64,000 bases of DNA, taken from NCBI RefSeq assembly GCF_000473165.1, contig NZ_AXBE01000014.1, positions 118,151-182,150 on the forward strand, read 5' to 3'. Under the pieces are notes generated by a model. That model had not been told where the DNA came from, searched no databases, and saw only the letters and a list, made by a program, of their open reading frames with translations. Source of the DNA: Leisingera aquimarina DSM 24565 (lineage in GTDB: Bacteria > Pseudomonadota > Alphaproteobacteria > Rhodobacterales > Rhodobacteraceae). Shown here piece by piece: positions 9,168 to 20,299 of the stretch (its first letter is position 1; each line of letters starts with the position of its first letter). The position numbers and the translations under genes were made by a program.

Positions 9168-9704
9168 TTACTTGCCGCGCTCTGCTTCGGTGGCGGCCTT
9201 GATTTCATCAAGGTCGATCTGATCGGGGTCGTGGATATCCTCGCCCTTGATCAGCTTTTTGTAGTTCACCTGCAGAATTCGGATGGTCATCAGGGTGAAG
9301 GCGATCGGCAGCACCATGTAGACGTATTTCATCTCGACGCCCAAGGTCTGGGATTTCCAGAACTTGTTCATCCTGTTGAAGACAAAGTCGTAGGCCAGCC
9401 AGATGAAATACACATTGAAGAAGATCCAGAACAGATCGGCAAATGCTTCGATGTATTTGATGTAGCGGTCGGGCAGGAATTTGAATTGAAACGTCACCCG
9501 GTTGTGCGCGCTTTTCAGGGCCGCATAGCTGGCACCGAAGAAAACAAACCAGACGAACATGTAGACCGACAGTTCCTCGATCCATGAAAATGAATGGCCG
9601 AACACCTCGCGCGAGACGATCTGCACAAACAGCAGAATGACAAAGCCGGACAGCAATAGGCGGCAGATATAGCTTTCTATATTGTCCAGGAATTTCCAGA
9701 ACAT
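9168..9704 (-). CDS. dctQ: TRAP transporter small permease, DctQ-like
   Basis: Small four-helix membrane subunit of the TRAP transporter, 178 residues. Contains the DctQ-type segment VSREVFGHSFSWIEELSVYMFVW. The ATG at 9704 is chosen because AGGGGAGGAG lies seven to nine bases upstream; the frame is open 32 codons further but without family similarity. It lies 21 bases before dctM and is separated from dctP by a hairpin. Confidence 0.92.
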   Translation of the reverse strand: MFWKFLDNIESYICRLLLSGFVILLFVQIVSREVFGHSFSWIEELSVYMFVWFVFFGASYAALKSAHNRVTFQFKFLPDRYIKYIEAFADLFWIFFNVYFIWLAYDFVFNRMNKFWKSQTLGVEMKYVYMVLPIAFTLMTIRILQVNYKKLIKGEDIHDPDQIDLDEIKAATEAERGK

Positions 9705-9723
9705 GATGTACTCCTCCCCTGTG

Positions 9724-9750
9724 CAAAGCAGCGCACGTGGCGCTGCTTTG
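9724..9750 (-). other. Intercistronic stem-loop after dctP
   Basis: Perfect 11-bp stem CAAAGCAGCGC/GCGCTGCTTTG with a 5-base loop between the dctP stop and the dctQ start. On the coding (minus) strand it is not followed by a T-run, so it probably protects the dctP message or partly attenuates transcription, giving more binding protein than permease. On the plus strand it is followed by a T-rich tract and could stop antisense transcription. Confidence 0.6.
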
Positions 9751-9777
9751 TTATTTTTAGTTATATGCCAGAGGCTC

Positions 9778-10791
9778 TTACTGAACCGGGTCGCGGCCAA
9801 TGGTGGTCAGCACCGTGTTCAGCTTGTCGACACCGCCGATGGAGTCATAGAACTGGGGCCACACCGCTTCGGTCGCCAGCTTGATGAACTCGGCTTCATC
9901 ATTTGCCGGATCGTCAATCTGCATGCCCTTGGCGAGCAGGCCTTCCTTGATCTCGGCTTCGATGTCGCGCAGATACTGCGCCGATTTCACGGTGGCTTCC
10001 TTGCCCGCTTCGATCAGGATCTGCTGGTCTTCTTCGGACAGGTCCTGGAACACGGCCTCGGAGACGATCAGCGGTTCGATGGAGAAGATGTAGCGCAGGT
10101 TGGTCACATATTCCTGCACCTCATAGAACTTCATCGCATTGATGGTGGTGTAGGGGTTGTCCTGACCGTCGACAACTTTGGTCTGCAGGCCGGTAAAGGT
10201 CTCGGACCAGGCCATCGGTGTCGGGTTGATGCCCCAGGACTTGTAGGTTTCGATCATGATCTCGTTCTTGGGAACGCGAATGACCAGATCCTGCAGGTCG
10301 GCAACATTGGTGACCGGCTTTTTCGAGTTGGTCAGACGGCGGAAACCGGTGTAGGTCCAAGCCAGAATGCGCACGCCGGCATCGCGGATGGTGTTGTCGG
10401 TCAGCTCCTGGCCAATCGGGCCCTGGGTCAGCTTTTCCGCATCTTCCAGGGACAGGATCACATAGGGCAGGGTGAAGACGCCAACCGAGGGCGAAAACGG
10501 TGTGACGTTGTTGATTGCCAGCAGCGACATGTCCAGGGTGCCGATGGCGGCCTCGTTAACAGTGTCCTGCTCCGAGCCCAGCTGGCCGTTCAGGAACATG
10601 GTGCCGGTATGCGCACCGCCGGATTTTGCTTCCAGCGCTTCAATGAAGAATTTGCCGGTGCCTTCCTGCGAGCTGCCGGCGCCGTCGCCCACGGCAATCT
10701 TGAAATTCTTGGCGGATACAGCGCCAGTGGTCAGCATCGCGGCGGCAGAAACGGCTGCGGTCAGCGTGCAGACCTTTTTGAGAAATGACAT
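9778..10791 (-). CDS. dctP: TRAP transporter substrate-binding protein, DctP-like
   Basis: Periplasmic substrate-binding protein, 337 residues. A signal peptide covers about residues 1-27 (MSFLKKVC, hydrophobic core, cleavage after AVSA). The central motif DLVIRVPKN contains the Arg that in DctP proteins binds the substrate carboxylate, so the ligand is probably an organic acid or a zwitterion. ATG at 10791 is chosen for the GGGAGGAAG ribosome site and signal peptide. It is divergent from a LysR gene, which probably controls it. Confidence 0.93.
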   Translation of the reverse strand: MSFLKKVCTLTAAVSAAAMLTTGAVSAKNFKIAVGDGAGSSQEGTGKFFIEALEAKSGGAHTGTMFLNGQLGSEQDTVNEAAIGTLDMSLLAINNVTPFSPSVGVFTLPYVILSLEDAEKLTQGPIGQELTDNTIRDAGVRILAWTYTGFRRLTNSKKPVTNVADLQDLVIRVPKNEIMIETYKSWGINPTPMAWSETFTGLQTKVVDGQDNPYTTINAMKFYEVQEYVTNLRYIFSIEPLIVSEAVFQDLSEEDQQILIEAGKEATVKSAQYLRDIEAEIKEGLLAKGMQIDDPANDEAEFIKLATEAVWPQFYDSIGGVDKLNTVLTTIGRDPVQ

Positions 10792-10903
10792 AACTTCCTC
10801 CCGTATTGTCATCTTGAAGACAAGGCGCGCGCTGGCACGCCCTCCATAGCGCTTGTGCCAGTCCGATCCTGCCTTGCTGGCGAAAGGCTACATTGCGTTT
10901 CAT

Positions 10904-10920
10904 GTTTCTAGAATGTAAAC
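10904..10920. promoter_or_regulatory. Candidate operator between dctP and lysR
   Basis: In the 166-bp divergent gap an inverted repeat GTTT-N9-AAAC surrounds the palindrome TTCTAGAA. Position between a LysR gene and its probable target operon fits a LysR-type site. Short half-sites, so only a candidate. Confidence 0.35.
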
Positions 10921-10957
10921 TTCTGAAAGCAAGGTTTCACATATATCGAACTTAAGA

Positions 10958-11887
10958 ATGAGCCGCAAAACACACGTAAAACATATTGCCGATGCCGATC
11001 TGAAACTGCTCCGGGTGTTCAAGGCCGTAGCCGAAAGCGGCGGGCTGGCCGCCGCCGAGACCGAGCTGAACATCGGCAAATCGACAATTTCAAAATACAT
11101 CGCCGACCTGGAGCTGCGACTGGATCTGAAGCTGTGCAACCGCGGCCCGGCCGGGTTTTCGCTGACAGACGACGGCAGCAAGGTGCTGAAATCCGCCGAG
11201 GAACTGCTGACCTCAGTGTCGGATTTTCGAGCCGAAGTGAATGAGATCAAACAGCAGATGGCCGGCACCATCCGGATTGCCTTGTTCGACCAATGCGCCT
11301 CCAACCCCGAAGCTTTTGTGCCCGGCGGCATCCGGGCCTTTAACAAGGCCGCGCCTTCGGTGGAGATCGAACTGTCGCTGGAGCCGCCGAACGTGATCGA
11401 AACCAAGGTGATCAGCGGCCAGCTCGACATCGGCATCCTGGCGCTGCACCGGCCTTCTCCCAGCCTGGACTACATGCCGCTTTATGGAGAGAACATGTTT
11501 CTTTACTGCGGCAAGGGGCATCCGTTCTTTGACTGCAACCACACCAGCCTGGGGCTGCGGGATGTGCAGGCGATGAATTATGCAGGCATCCGGGTGAACT
11601 CGCCCAACCTGCATGTGGGGCAGAAACTAGGCTTCCGCCGCTCTGCCAAGGTGCAGAACGAGCAGGCGCTGGCGATCCTGATCATGTCGGGCAGCTATCT
11701 GGGGTTTCTGCCGGATCATCTGGCCGCCGGTTTCGTCGGCAGCGGCCTGATGCGCAAAGTCCTGCCCAGAGAGGTCTTCTACCGCAGCCAGTTTGCCGCA
11801 GCCACCCGCAAGCGGCCCGCGGTAAACCGTATCACCAAACTGTTCCTGGACACGCTGGTTGCGGCGCACTCGGGGCAGGCAGCATAG
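10958..11887 (+). CDS. LysR family transcriptional regulator
   Basis: LysR-type regulator, 309 residues, with an N-terminal winged helix at about 8-68 (LLRVFKAVAESGGLAAAETELNIGKSTISKYIADLE) and a C-terminal effector-binding domain. The HTH resembles that of amino-acid/carboxylate regulators but no specific name can be given. It starts 166 bases from dctP on the opposite strand and is the obvious candidate regulator of the TRAP operon (inference from position). Confidence 0.88.
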   Translation: MSRKTHVKHIADADLKLLRVFKAVAESGGLAAAETELNIGKSTISKYIADLELRLDLKLCNRGPAGFSLTDDGSKVLKSAEELLTSVSDFRAEVNEIKQQMAGTIRIALFDQCASNPEAFVPGGIRAFNKAAPSVEIELSLEPPNVIETKVISGQLDIGILALHRPSPSLDYMPLYGENMFLYCGKGHPFFDCNHTSLGLRDVQAMNYAGIRVNSPNLHVGQKLGFRRSAKVQNEQALAILIMSGSYLGFLPDHLAAGFVGSGLMRKVLPREVFYRSQFAAATRKRPAVNRITKLFLDTLVAAHSGQAA

Positions 11888-11982
11888 GATTGATGCAGCT
11901 CAGCCGCCGCGCAGTACACTTCGGCACAATATTCCCGGTGTCATTCCCGGTGTCGGCCGGTTCGGGCCTCTGATCGCTGGGC

Positions 11983-12432
11983 CTAAATGATGTCCAGCGA
12001 CACCTTGACCCGGTCCATCACAACCGAGGAGGTAAAGCGGCTGACATTGGATTCATCAAAAAAATATTCCTGCGTGAACGCTTCGTATTCCTTGATGTCG
12101 CCAACGATGACCACAAGAATGAAATCAGCCTCGCCAGTGGTGTAATAGCATTGCTGCACCTGACTGGCCTGGCGCATCTTGCGCTTGAAGGCGTCCAGGT
12201 GCATCCTGCTTTCGCGCTCCAACACCACTTGCACGATCACAGTCATCTCCCGCCCCAGCCGGGCCGGGGAAAGAATGGCGATTTCCTTTTCGATCACACC
12301 GGTATCGCGGAGCTTTTTCAGCCGTTTCTGCACCGCCGGTGCCGACAGGCCGATCTCATGGCTGATGGCTTCGGCGGTCAGTTGCGCGTTGGACTGTATC
12401 AGCCGGAGGATATCGTGGTCTTTTTCATCCAT
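11983..12432 (-). CDS. Lrp/AsnC family transcriptional regulator
   Basis: 149-residue feast/famine regulator. The N-terminal HTH (DHDILRLIQSNAQLTAEAISHEIGLSAPAVQKRLKKL) covers about 5-55 and is followed by a RAM ligand-binding domain ending in TSSVVMDRVKVSLDI. ATG at 12432 gives the standard family N-terminus; an open extension of 16 codons upstream is not conserved. No adjacent target on its strand; the chemoreceptor pseudogene is divergent. Ligand is probably an amino acid. Confidence 0.9.
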   Translation of the reverse strand: MDEKDHDILRLIQSNAQLTAEAISHEIGLSAPAVQKRLKKLRDTGVIEKEIAILSPARLGREMTVIVQVVLERESRMHLDAFKRKMRQASQVQQCYYTTGEADFILVVIVGDIKEYEAFTQEYFFDESNVSRFTSSVVMDRVKVSLDII

Positions 12433-12526
12433 AGCTGATTTTTCCCCTGCTTCGGCCTGAATGACAACTCGAATCCGCAAGACCGCGGGCGGCCTGCCCC
12501 CGGGGTTGGCGTTACCAGTTTCTTAG

Positions 12527-14244
<1,718 letters not shown>

Positions 14245-14944
14245 CGCCCCCTGGATAACCCTGTACCCTATGGTGCCGCGTCCCGGCTGAGGCCATTGGA
14301 CAGCCAGGAAACGGTTCTTCGCGGCCCGTGCGCAGGATTTAACTGCACGCCGCTCGAAAACAGCCGGGCTTTCAACAGCTATCATTGCCCCCCTGCCATC
14401 GGGGCCGCAGCCAACCGCTGCGGCAGACAGGCCGATCCGTCCTGCGCCAGAAGATACGTCAAGGCCCAATCCATGAAATAGAAACGTGATAGAGGCGGCC
14501 CCGCCACCGGAGCAGGCCCCGGCATGCAGGCTGCGCACCGCCGGGCCGTAGCCGAGGCCGGGATACTTGCCCTGTGCACCAGGGCAAACGCCGCGCAGAA
14601 AGTCACCCAGACAATGCGGGCGCTTAGCGCAAGGGCAGCTTGAGGCCGGTGCAGTCCATACAAGATCCCCAAATTTGAATGTGTTCCTATATGACGGCTT
14701 GCGCCACCCAGGCTTGCATTTCCGTAATACATACGGTGGCAAACACGAGAATAATAAGGGAAAATACGCGATTATCGCCCAAGGGAGTTGAAATTCAAAT
14801 TTGCGGCACCACAATTCCCGGAATTCCGGAAAACTTCATTTGCGATAGGCTTGCGGTACACACTTTTTCAGGACTTTCCTGATTAACACTCCTATAGGCC
14901 CCGGCTGCAACCGGTGCGCCGCCGATAGCAGGAGACCTTCGCCA
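14245..14944. other. Intergenic region between two chemoreceptor genes
   Basis: About 700 bases without a convincing gene. Open frames on both strands are low-complexity or antisense-like and match no family I recognise. The last 250 bases are clearly more A+T-rich than the surroundings and probably hold the promoter of the intact chemoreceptor gene. Confidence 0.5.
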
Positions 14945-17203
14945 ATGCCCCGGACCATGAAACTGCCGCTCAAGCTGAAACTGCCGCTGATCATGGTGGC
15001 GCTGACGGGGGCCTTCCTCGTCACTGTGTCGCTGCTGGTTTATTCAATGGCTGAGCGCAGCATCCGGGAAAACGCCTTTGCCGCGCAAAGGATCGAGGCC
15101 AAATCCGGCGCCCAGGCGCTGGAATTCCTGATCAGGGCAGCCCGGTCCGATGTTTCCAGCCTGGCCGGCCAGCCCGCAGTATTCCGGGCGATCGGCAACT
15201 TCGAACGGGTGATCGGGATGGTCGAAGAAGACGACCCGATCGCCTATCTGAAACAGACTTATGCCGCAGAAAACCCGCATCCAGCGCAGCAGCGCGAGGA
15301 GCTGACAGACGCGGGCGACGGCAGTTATTACAACCAATCGCATGTCACCTATCACCCCACTTTCCTGCAAAGCCTGCGCTTGAACGGCTATCAGGACCTT
15401 TACCTGATCAGCGCCAAGGGGCAGGTGGTCTACTCGGTCAAAAAGCAGGATGACTTTCTGACCGGCATCGAGCCGGGTGCGGACAGCGGACTGGCCCAAG
15501 CCTTCAAGGCCGCCCTGCAGGCAGAGGCCGGCACCGTGGTTGCCGCAGACTTTGCCGCCTACAGCCACAGCCCCGATGGCGTTGCAGCCTTTTTGGCTGC
15601 GCCTGTCTTCTCCAAACGCAAACAGATAGTCGGCGTTATCGCCGTGCAGCTGGGCAGCAAGGGCGTCGTCTCTGCGCTGACCAGCAACCTGTCGGGCGGC
15701 ACACATCAGAACATCTTTGTCGCCAGCAGCGACGGCCTGGCCCGCAGCCCGTCCTCGGTTGAGGGGCTGTTCCCGGTACTGCAGAAAATGCCGGACACGC
15801 CGCAAATCCAGGCTGCCAAAGCGCGCGAAGCCGGCCAGTTTGAGGCGGTTGCCTCTTCGCTGGGCCAACGCGCCATAGCTCTGGTGATGCCGCTGGAGCT
15901 GCCCGGCTTTGACTGGTCGCTGGTACTGGAAACCGACGAGCACACTGCCTTTGCTGTGGTCGAGCGCATCCGGCTGATTGCCGCGGGGCTGATTGGCGCT
16001 GCTCTGCTGGCGGCCATCGGCGTGTCCTGGCTGGCGGCGCGAAGCGTCACCCGCCCGATCCACGCTCTGCGCGAGGCCACAAATGCGCTGGCGGACAGCG
16101 ACTATGACACCGACATTCTGGGCCGCGACCGCGGTGATGAGCTGGGCGACCTGGCCCGCAGCCTCGACAGTTTCCGCGGCAAACTGAAAGAGGCCGACGC
16201 CGCAGCTGCGCGCGAAGTGGAAGCCGCCCGTCACACCGCCGCCGTGGTCGACAGTATGAGCGCAGCCTTGTCCGAACTGCAGCGCGGCAACCTGACCTGC
16301 GACATCCAAGCGCCGTTTGACGGGCAATATGAGACCCTGCGGGAGAACTTCAACCGCAGTCTTCAGCGGCTGCGCGGATCCATGGGCGACGTGGTGGAGG
16401 CGGCTGAAAACGTTGGACGGTTTTCCGAGGAACAACGGGGCGCGGCCACCGAAATGGCCCATCGCACCGAAAGCCAGGCAGCGACGCTGGAAGAAACCGC
16501 AGGCGCCATCCGCGAGCTGACCGGCGGTATCCGCGACACCGCGGACCAAGCGGGCCGGATGGATGCAACCATGCGCGGCGCCCGCAGCGAAGCGGAACAA
16601 AGCACCGATGTGGTGACCTCTGCGGTCGCAGCGATGGACCAGATTCAGGAAGCTTCGTCAGAGATTTCCAAGATTATCAACATGATCGACGACATTGCCT
16701 TCCAGACCAACCTGCTGGCACTCAATGCCGGGGTGGAGGCCGCCCGCGCAGGCCCCGCCGGCGCAGGGTTTGCCGTGGTCGCCTCTGAGGTGCGTGCCCT
16801 GGCGCAGCGGGCCTCCAATGCGGCGGGGCAGATCAAAGGGCTGACCTCCGCCAGCGAGGAGCACGTGGCAAACGGCGTCGCGATGGTGGGCCGTGCGGGT
16901 GACGCGCTGACCAGCATCATCGAACAGGTCTCGGCGGTATCCGGGCTGGTCACCGACATTGCCGATGGCGTGCGCATCCAATCGCGCGGGCTGGAAAAAA
17001 TCGATGGTGCCATGCACCAGCTGGACAACATGACCCAGCAGAATGCCGCCATGTCCGAGGAAGCCGCCGCAGCTAGCCAGCTGCTGCAAAATGAATCGCA
17101 CAGCCTGACGGGTATCATTAGCCGGTTCGATCTGGGCAGCGGCGGCGCCGCCCCCGCGGCCAGCCACAAGGTCAACAGCGGTCCCGGCCGCCTGAGCGCC
17201 TGA
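14945..17203 (+). CDS. Methyl-accepting chemotaxis protein
   Basis: Intact transmembrane chemoreceptor, 752 residues. Membrane segment 1 at about 10-36, a large periplasmic Cache-like sensor domain (about 40-335, with [13 protein letters not shown]), membrane segment 2 at about 342-364, HAMP at about 365-420 and a long cytoplasmic signalling domain with the conserved hairpin tip [23 protein letters not shown] near 580-602. No CheR-binding pentapeptide is seen at the C-terminus. AGGAGA ten bases before ATG 14945 supports this start. Ligand unknown. Confidence 0.92.
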   Translation: MPRTMKLPLKLKLPLIMVALTGAFLVTVSLLVYSMAERSIRENAFAAQRIEAKSGAQALEFLIRAARSDVSSLAGQPAVFRAIGNFERVIGMVEEDDPIAYLKQTYAAENPHPAQQREELTDAGDGSYYNQSHVTYHPTFLQSLRLNGYQDLYLISAKGQVVYSVKKQDDFLTGIEPGADSGLAQAFKAALQAEAGTVVAADFAAYSHSPDGVAAFLAAPVFSKRKQIVGVIAVQLGSKGVVSALTSNLSGGTHQNIFVASSDGLARSPSSVEGLFPVLQKMPDTPQIQAAKAREAGQFEAVASSLGQRAIALVMPLELPGFDWSLVLETDEHTAFAVVERIRLIAAGLIGAALLAAIGVSWLAARSVTRPIHALREATNALADSDYDTDILGRDRGDELGDLARSLDSFRGKLKEADAAAAREVEAARHTAAVVDSMSAALSELQRGNLTCDIQAPFDGQYETLRENFNRSLQRLRGSMGDVVEAAENVGRFSEEQRGAATEMAHRTESQAATLEETAGAIRELTGGIRDTADQAGRMDATMRGARSEAEQSTDVVTSAVAAMDQIQEASSEISKIINMIDDIAFQTNLLALNAGVEAARAGPAGAGFAVVASEVRALAQRASNAAGQIKGLTSASEEHVANGVAMVGRAGDALTSIIEQVSAVSGLVTDIADGVRIQSRGLEKIDGAMHQLDNMTQQNAAMSEEAAAASQLLQNESHSLTGIISRFDLGSGGAAPAASHKVNSGPGRLSA

Positions 17204-17252
17204 TGCAATCCATGACTGGCTGAGGCGCCGCTTCAGCCAGTCAGTAAGCAGG

Positions 17253-17338
17253 CTGCGGGTCTGCGGGTCTGCGGGTCTGCGGGTCTGCGGGTCTGCGGGT
17301 CTGCGGGTCTGCGGGTCTGCGGGTCTGCGGGTCTGCGG
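17253..17338. repeat. 8-bp tandem repeat (CTGCGGGT), 10 full copies plus a partial
   Basis: Ten perfect consecutive copies of CTGCGGGT from 17253 to 17332, followed by CTGCGG. It lies 49 bases after the chemoreceptor stop codon and just before the first IS30 element, in non-coding sequence. Perfect copies imply recent slippage. Not a CRISPR: no spacers. Confidence 0.95.
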
Positions 17339-17394
17339 TGACTATATTCAACATAATCCGCATTACAAGATACTGAAATGTAGCCGGGCACATT

Positions 17395-18450
17395 CTAGAT
17401 TGGGTTGCGACAATTCCCCTATCTTGCTGGCAAGCAAGGAGAATGGAAGATGGCCCACATAGAGCTGGATTTGCGTGAACGGCGCGCAATTGAGGATATG
17501 CTGAACGCAAAGACGCCCGTGAGCAAGATCGCGGCTGCGCTCGGCAGGCATCGCTCTACTGTCTACCGCGAGATCAAGCGCAACCGCTTTGAAGACCGTG
17601 AACTGCCACATATCTGAACGGCTACTAGGGTGTGAACGCGCAGCGAACCGCGGCCGCCAGACGCATGCGCCGCCGCAAACTCGTGCGATTGAAAGAACTG
17701 CGCAAAGCAGTGATCACCCAATTGAAGGAAGGCTGGTCACCAGAGCAGATTGCCGGCCGCCTTGGGTTTGAAGGCCAACCGGTGCGTGTGAGCCACGAGA
17801 CCATTTACGCTTACGTCTATGGCCCCGATGGCCAATCCGAAGAACTGGCGCGCCACCTGCCGAGCCGGCGCAAGAAACGGCAGCCGCGCGGCCTTGTTTT
17901 CCCGCCGGAGCGCTCCATTCATCAGCGCCCGGAGCACGTGAAGTCCCGCGAGACATTCGGTGAATGGGAAGGCGATCTGATGATCTTCGAACGCGCCCAG
18001 GGCAATGCCAACGTGGCCACGCTTGTAGAGCGAAAGACGCGGTTTGCCGTCTTGTTCAGAAACCAAGACAGGAGCACCACACACCTGATGAACCGGCTGA
18101 TGGACGTCATGGAACCCCTGCCCCAGCCGGCGCGGCGGTCCATCACCTTCGACAGAGGGATCGAGTTCCGGAACTGGCGCAAGCTCAAGCCTGGGATCGG
18201 AACGGAGGCGTGGTTCTGCGATCCCCAGGCGCCCTGGCAGAAAGGATCCGTCGAGAACCTCAACAAGCGGGCGCGCCGCTACCTGCCACGGGATACGCCT
18301 GTGGCCGCGCTCTCAAATCGCTCAATGAAGGCGATTTGCGACCGCTTGAACGGCACACCCAGAAAATGCCTCGGATGGCGCACACCGGCTGAAGCCTTCC
18401 GGGACGAACTCATGAAGCTAGGATAGCAGGAAGCGTCGCAACGACCCTTG
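17395..18450 (+). mobile_element. IS30 family insertion sequence (copy 1, inactive)
   Basis: Element of about 1.05 kb around a broken IS30 transposase. Imperfect terminal inverted repeats are visible: GTTGCGACAATTCC at 17404-17417 and the complement of GTTGCGACGCTTCC at 18429-18442. Exact ends and target duplication are not resolved. Confidence 0.75.
17450..18426 (+). pseudogene. IS30 family transposase, frameshifted with a premature stop
   Basis: DDE transposase of the IS30 family in two pieces. Residues from ATG 17450 (MAHIELDLRERRAIEDML, HTH) are open to TGA at 17615-17617. The frame then continues one base over (NGY, TAG stop at 17626-17628, GVNAQRTAAARR...) to 18426. The catalytic parts are present: GEWEGDLMIF, TFDRGIEF and SVENLNKRARRYLP. 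Both a frameshift near 17612 and an amber codon in the following short stretch break the protein, so it should be inactive. Confidence 0.85.
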
Positions 18451-18588
18451 AGCCTCCAACCCCATCCAGGAATGTCACCGGCTGCGCAAAGCAGTAATGT
18501 CACCACAGGGCGCAACGGGAACAAGGCTTTTCAGCCCGCAGATCTCAAATATCGAAGGGCTGGAAAGCCTTGTGGGTAAAGGGGATGC

Positions 18589-18795
18589 CTATAGCGATTT
18601 TGACCTTGCGAGCTTAATGATCAGCGCTAGGAAAACCGCCGCCACTGCCGGTATTGCAACAAATGTGATCGGGATGCAGAAAAACACTGCGCCATGTCTC
18701 GCGATCAACTCGTCGCGTTCCGAAAGTTCGAAAGGCAGGTATCCCATCAGTGCAATCAACACGGCACCTGTTAGGAATGTCGCTCTCTTGAGCAT
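18589..18795 (-). CDS. Small hypothetical membrane protein (possible IS passenger)
   Basis: 68-residue open frame with two hydrophobic segments, about residues 5-20 (TFLTGAVLIALMGYL) and 36-61 (FFCIPITFVAIPAVAAVFLALII), and a charged C-terminus. It lies between the left ISNCY terminal motif and the transposase. I do not recognise a family. The ribosome site is weak (GAGG about 13 bases upstream). An opposite-strand frame of 107 codons overlaps it but looks less protein-like. Confidence 0.4.
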   Translation of the reverse strand: MLKRATFLTGAVLIALMGYLPFELSERDELIARHGAVFFCIPITFVAIPAVAAVFLALIIKLARSKSL

Positions 18796-18866
18796 TACAG
18801 ATTGCTCGCCTCTTTTTTAATGAACTATGAGCCGCCTTTATTGGTAACTTGCCCACCGCAAACCGG

Positions 18867-20192
18867 TCAATCACCGATAACCGGCACCTCTGGCACACCC
18901 AGCTTGCGAGGCCTGGGCTGATACCCCATCTTCTCGGAGTTGGTCCGCAGCTTGGGCTTTGGCGGCGCCTTCTCCTGCATCTCTTTGACATAGGCAAGGA
19001 CCGCGCCGAGCCGCTTGTTCTCGGTGACGGCCGCATGGGTGACGCGCTGGTCCATATCAAAGATCCTGTAGGGCAGGGCCTGGCCTTTCCAGCGCACCTC
19101 GAAGCCCCCATCCGCAAAGGCATAGGTATCAACGTATTTTCCGATAAGGGCGCGTGACAGCGCGTTCTCTTCCAGCATGATCCGCTTGCGGTCATAGGAG
19201 AACGTGAGCTGCTTGCCGACATAGCGGTTCTCGCGCCAGCACAGAACTTCCGCCAAACGGCCCGGTTCCACATTCAACGCCCGGTGCAGGTTATCCGGTT
19301 TGGCCGGGGCCTTGGAAAACTTGGCGTTGAAGCGAGTTTTGAAGCCTTCCAGAAAGGCGTTTCCGGCCTCCATATTCGAAACACCTGCCAGTCTCAGCTC
19401 TTTGACAAGCCGGTCCTGAAGCGTGCGGTTGGCCCGTTCAACGCGGCCTTTGGCCTGAGAGCTGTTTTCGCACAGGATCTCGATGTTCAGCTCATTCAGC
19501 GCGCGCCCGAGCTGGGTTATGCCTGCGCCATTCCTGGCGTCTTCTTTGCCACCCCGGAATACCGAATGTTTGTCGCTGTAAAAGGCCACGGGACGGCCAT
19601 GCTGAAGCAAGTAGCTGTTCAGCGCCTCGAAATAGCTGAAGGTGCTTTCCGACTTCACAAACCGCAGTTCCATCAAGGTGCTTGTCGCGTCATCAATGAA
19701 CACGAGAAGAGTGCAAGGCGGCGCGCGATCCTCAAACCAGCGGTGGTCGGAACCGTCAATCTGGATCAGCTCGCCATAACATTCCCGGCGCAGACGCGGC
19801 TGGTGAAATGTCCGGCGCTGTTTGCGCGAGAGCCAGATGCCGTCGTCGATCATCCATTTGCGCAGGGTCTCGCGGGACAGCTTGAACCCGTGATGTTCCG
19901 CCAGCATCTCGGCCGCCAGTGTCGGTCCGAAATCCGGGTAGTTCTCGTTGATCAGGCTCAGCGCATATTCGCGCTTCGCCTTGTGGATCCGGTTGTTCGG
20001 AGGCTTGCCGCGCGCCTTATGACGGATCGCGGATGCGCCATCCTGGCGGTATCGCTTCAGCAGCCGGAAAACTTGGCGCCGCGTCAAATCCAGCAGCTTC
20101 GCCGCATTTTCGACCGTCAACCGGCCATCATCGACCTGCGCCAAAACCTCCACGCGGTTCAGTTCGCGCTCGCTCATCGTTACCCATCCCAT
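18867..20192 (-). CDS. ISNCY family transposase
   Basis: Intact 441-residue transposase. N-terminal HTH (LTVENAAKLLDLTRRQVFRLLKRY) near 25-50, a second HTH near 90-125, and an rve/DDE catalytic core with IQIDGSDHRWF (first Asp near 153), FYSDKHSVFR (second Asp near 209) and KGRVERANRTLQ (Glu near 248). Length and layout match ISNCY/IS1202-type transposases common in Rhodobacteraceae. It is the only transposase in the window without an obvious lesion. Confidence 0.92.
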   Translation of the reverse strand: MGWVTMSERELNRVEVLAQVDDGRLTVENAAKLLDLTRRQVFRLLKRYRQDGASAIRHKARGKPPNNRIHKAKREYALSLINENYPDFGPTLAAEMLAEHHGFKLSRETLRKWMIDDGIWLSRKQRRTFHQPRLRRECYGELIQIDGSDHRWFEDRAPPCTLLVFIDDATSTLMELRFVKSESTFSYFEALNSYLLQHGRPVAFYSDKHSVFRGGKEDARNGAGITQLGRALNELNIEILCENSSQAKGRVERANRTLQDRLVKELRLAGVSNMEAGNAFLEGFKTRFNAKFSKAPAKPDNLHRALNVEPGRLAEVLCWRENRYVGKQLTFSYDRKRIMLEENALSRALIGKYVDTYAFADGGFEVRWKGQALPYRIFDMDQRVTHAAVTENKRLGAVLAYVKEMQEKAPPKPKLRTNSEKMGYQPRPRKLGVPEVPVIGD

Positions 20193-20299
20193 GTCTGCTC
20201 CCGCTGCCTGTTCTCATGGCAGGCGAGAGTGACATTCCTGAATTGCTAAAGGGTGACAGTTTAGCTTTGCGGCTATACGGGAATGCAGCCGGGGTGGAT

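Larger units (their letters stand above)
18473..20258 (-). mobile_element. ISNCY (IS1202-type) insertion sequence
   Basis: Probable element of about 1.79 kb. Imperfect terminal repeats share the layout TGTCACC-N15/16-AATGTCAC: left at 18473-18503, right (inverted) at 20229-20258. The transposase fills the right three quarters. Between the left end and the transposase stop there are about 390 bases, much more than the 66 bases on the right, with a small membrane-protein ORF. A related motif AGGAATGTCGCTCTC also occurs at about 18774, so a shorter left boundary is possible. Confidence 0.55.

Noticed and set aside
17253..17338. Possible CRISPR array
   Set aside because: The units are 8 bp and directly joined, without spacers.
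18497..18820. 107-codon plus-strand frame between IS30 and ISNCY
   Set aside because: Overlaps the opposite 68-codon frame, which has two proper membrane segments; the plus frame is Ser/Ala-rich without structure and starts in the IS end.
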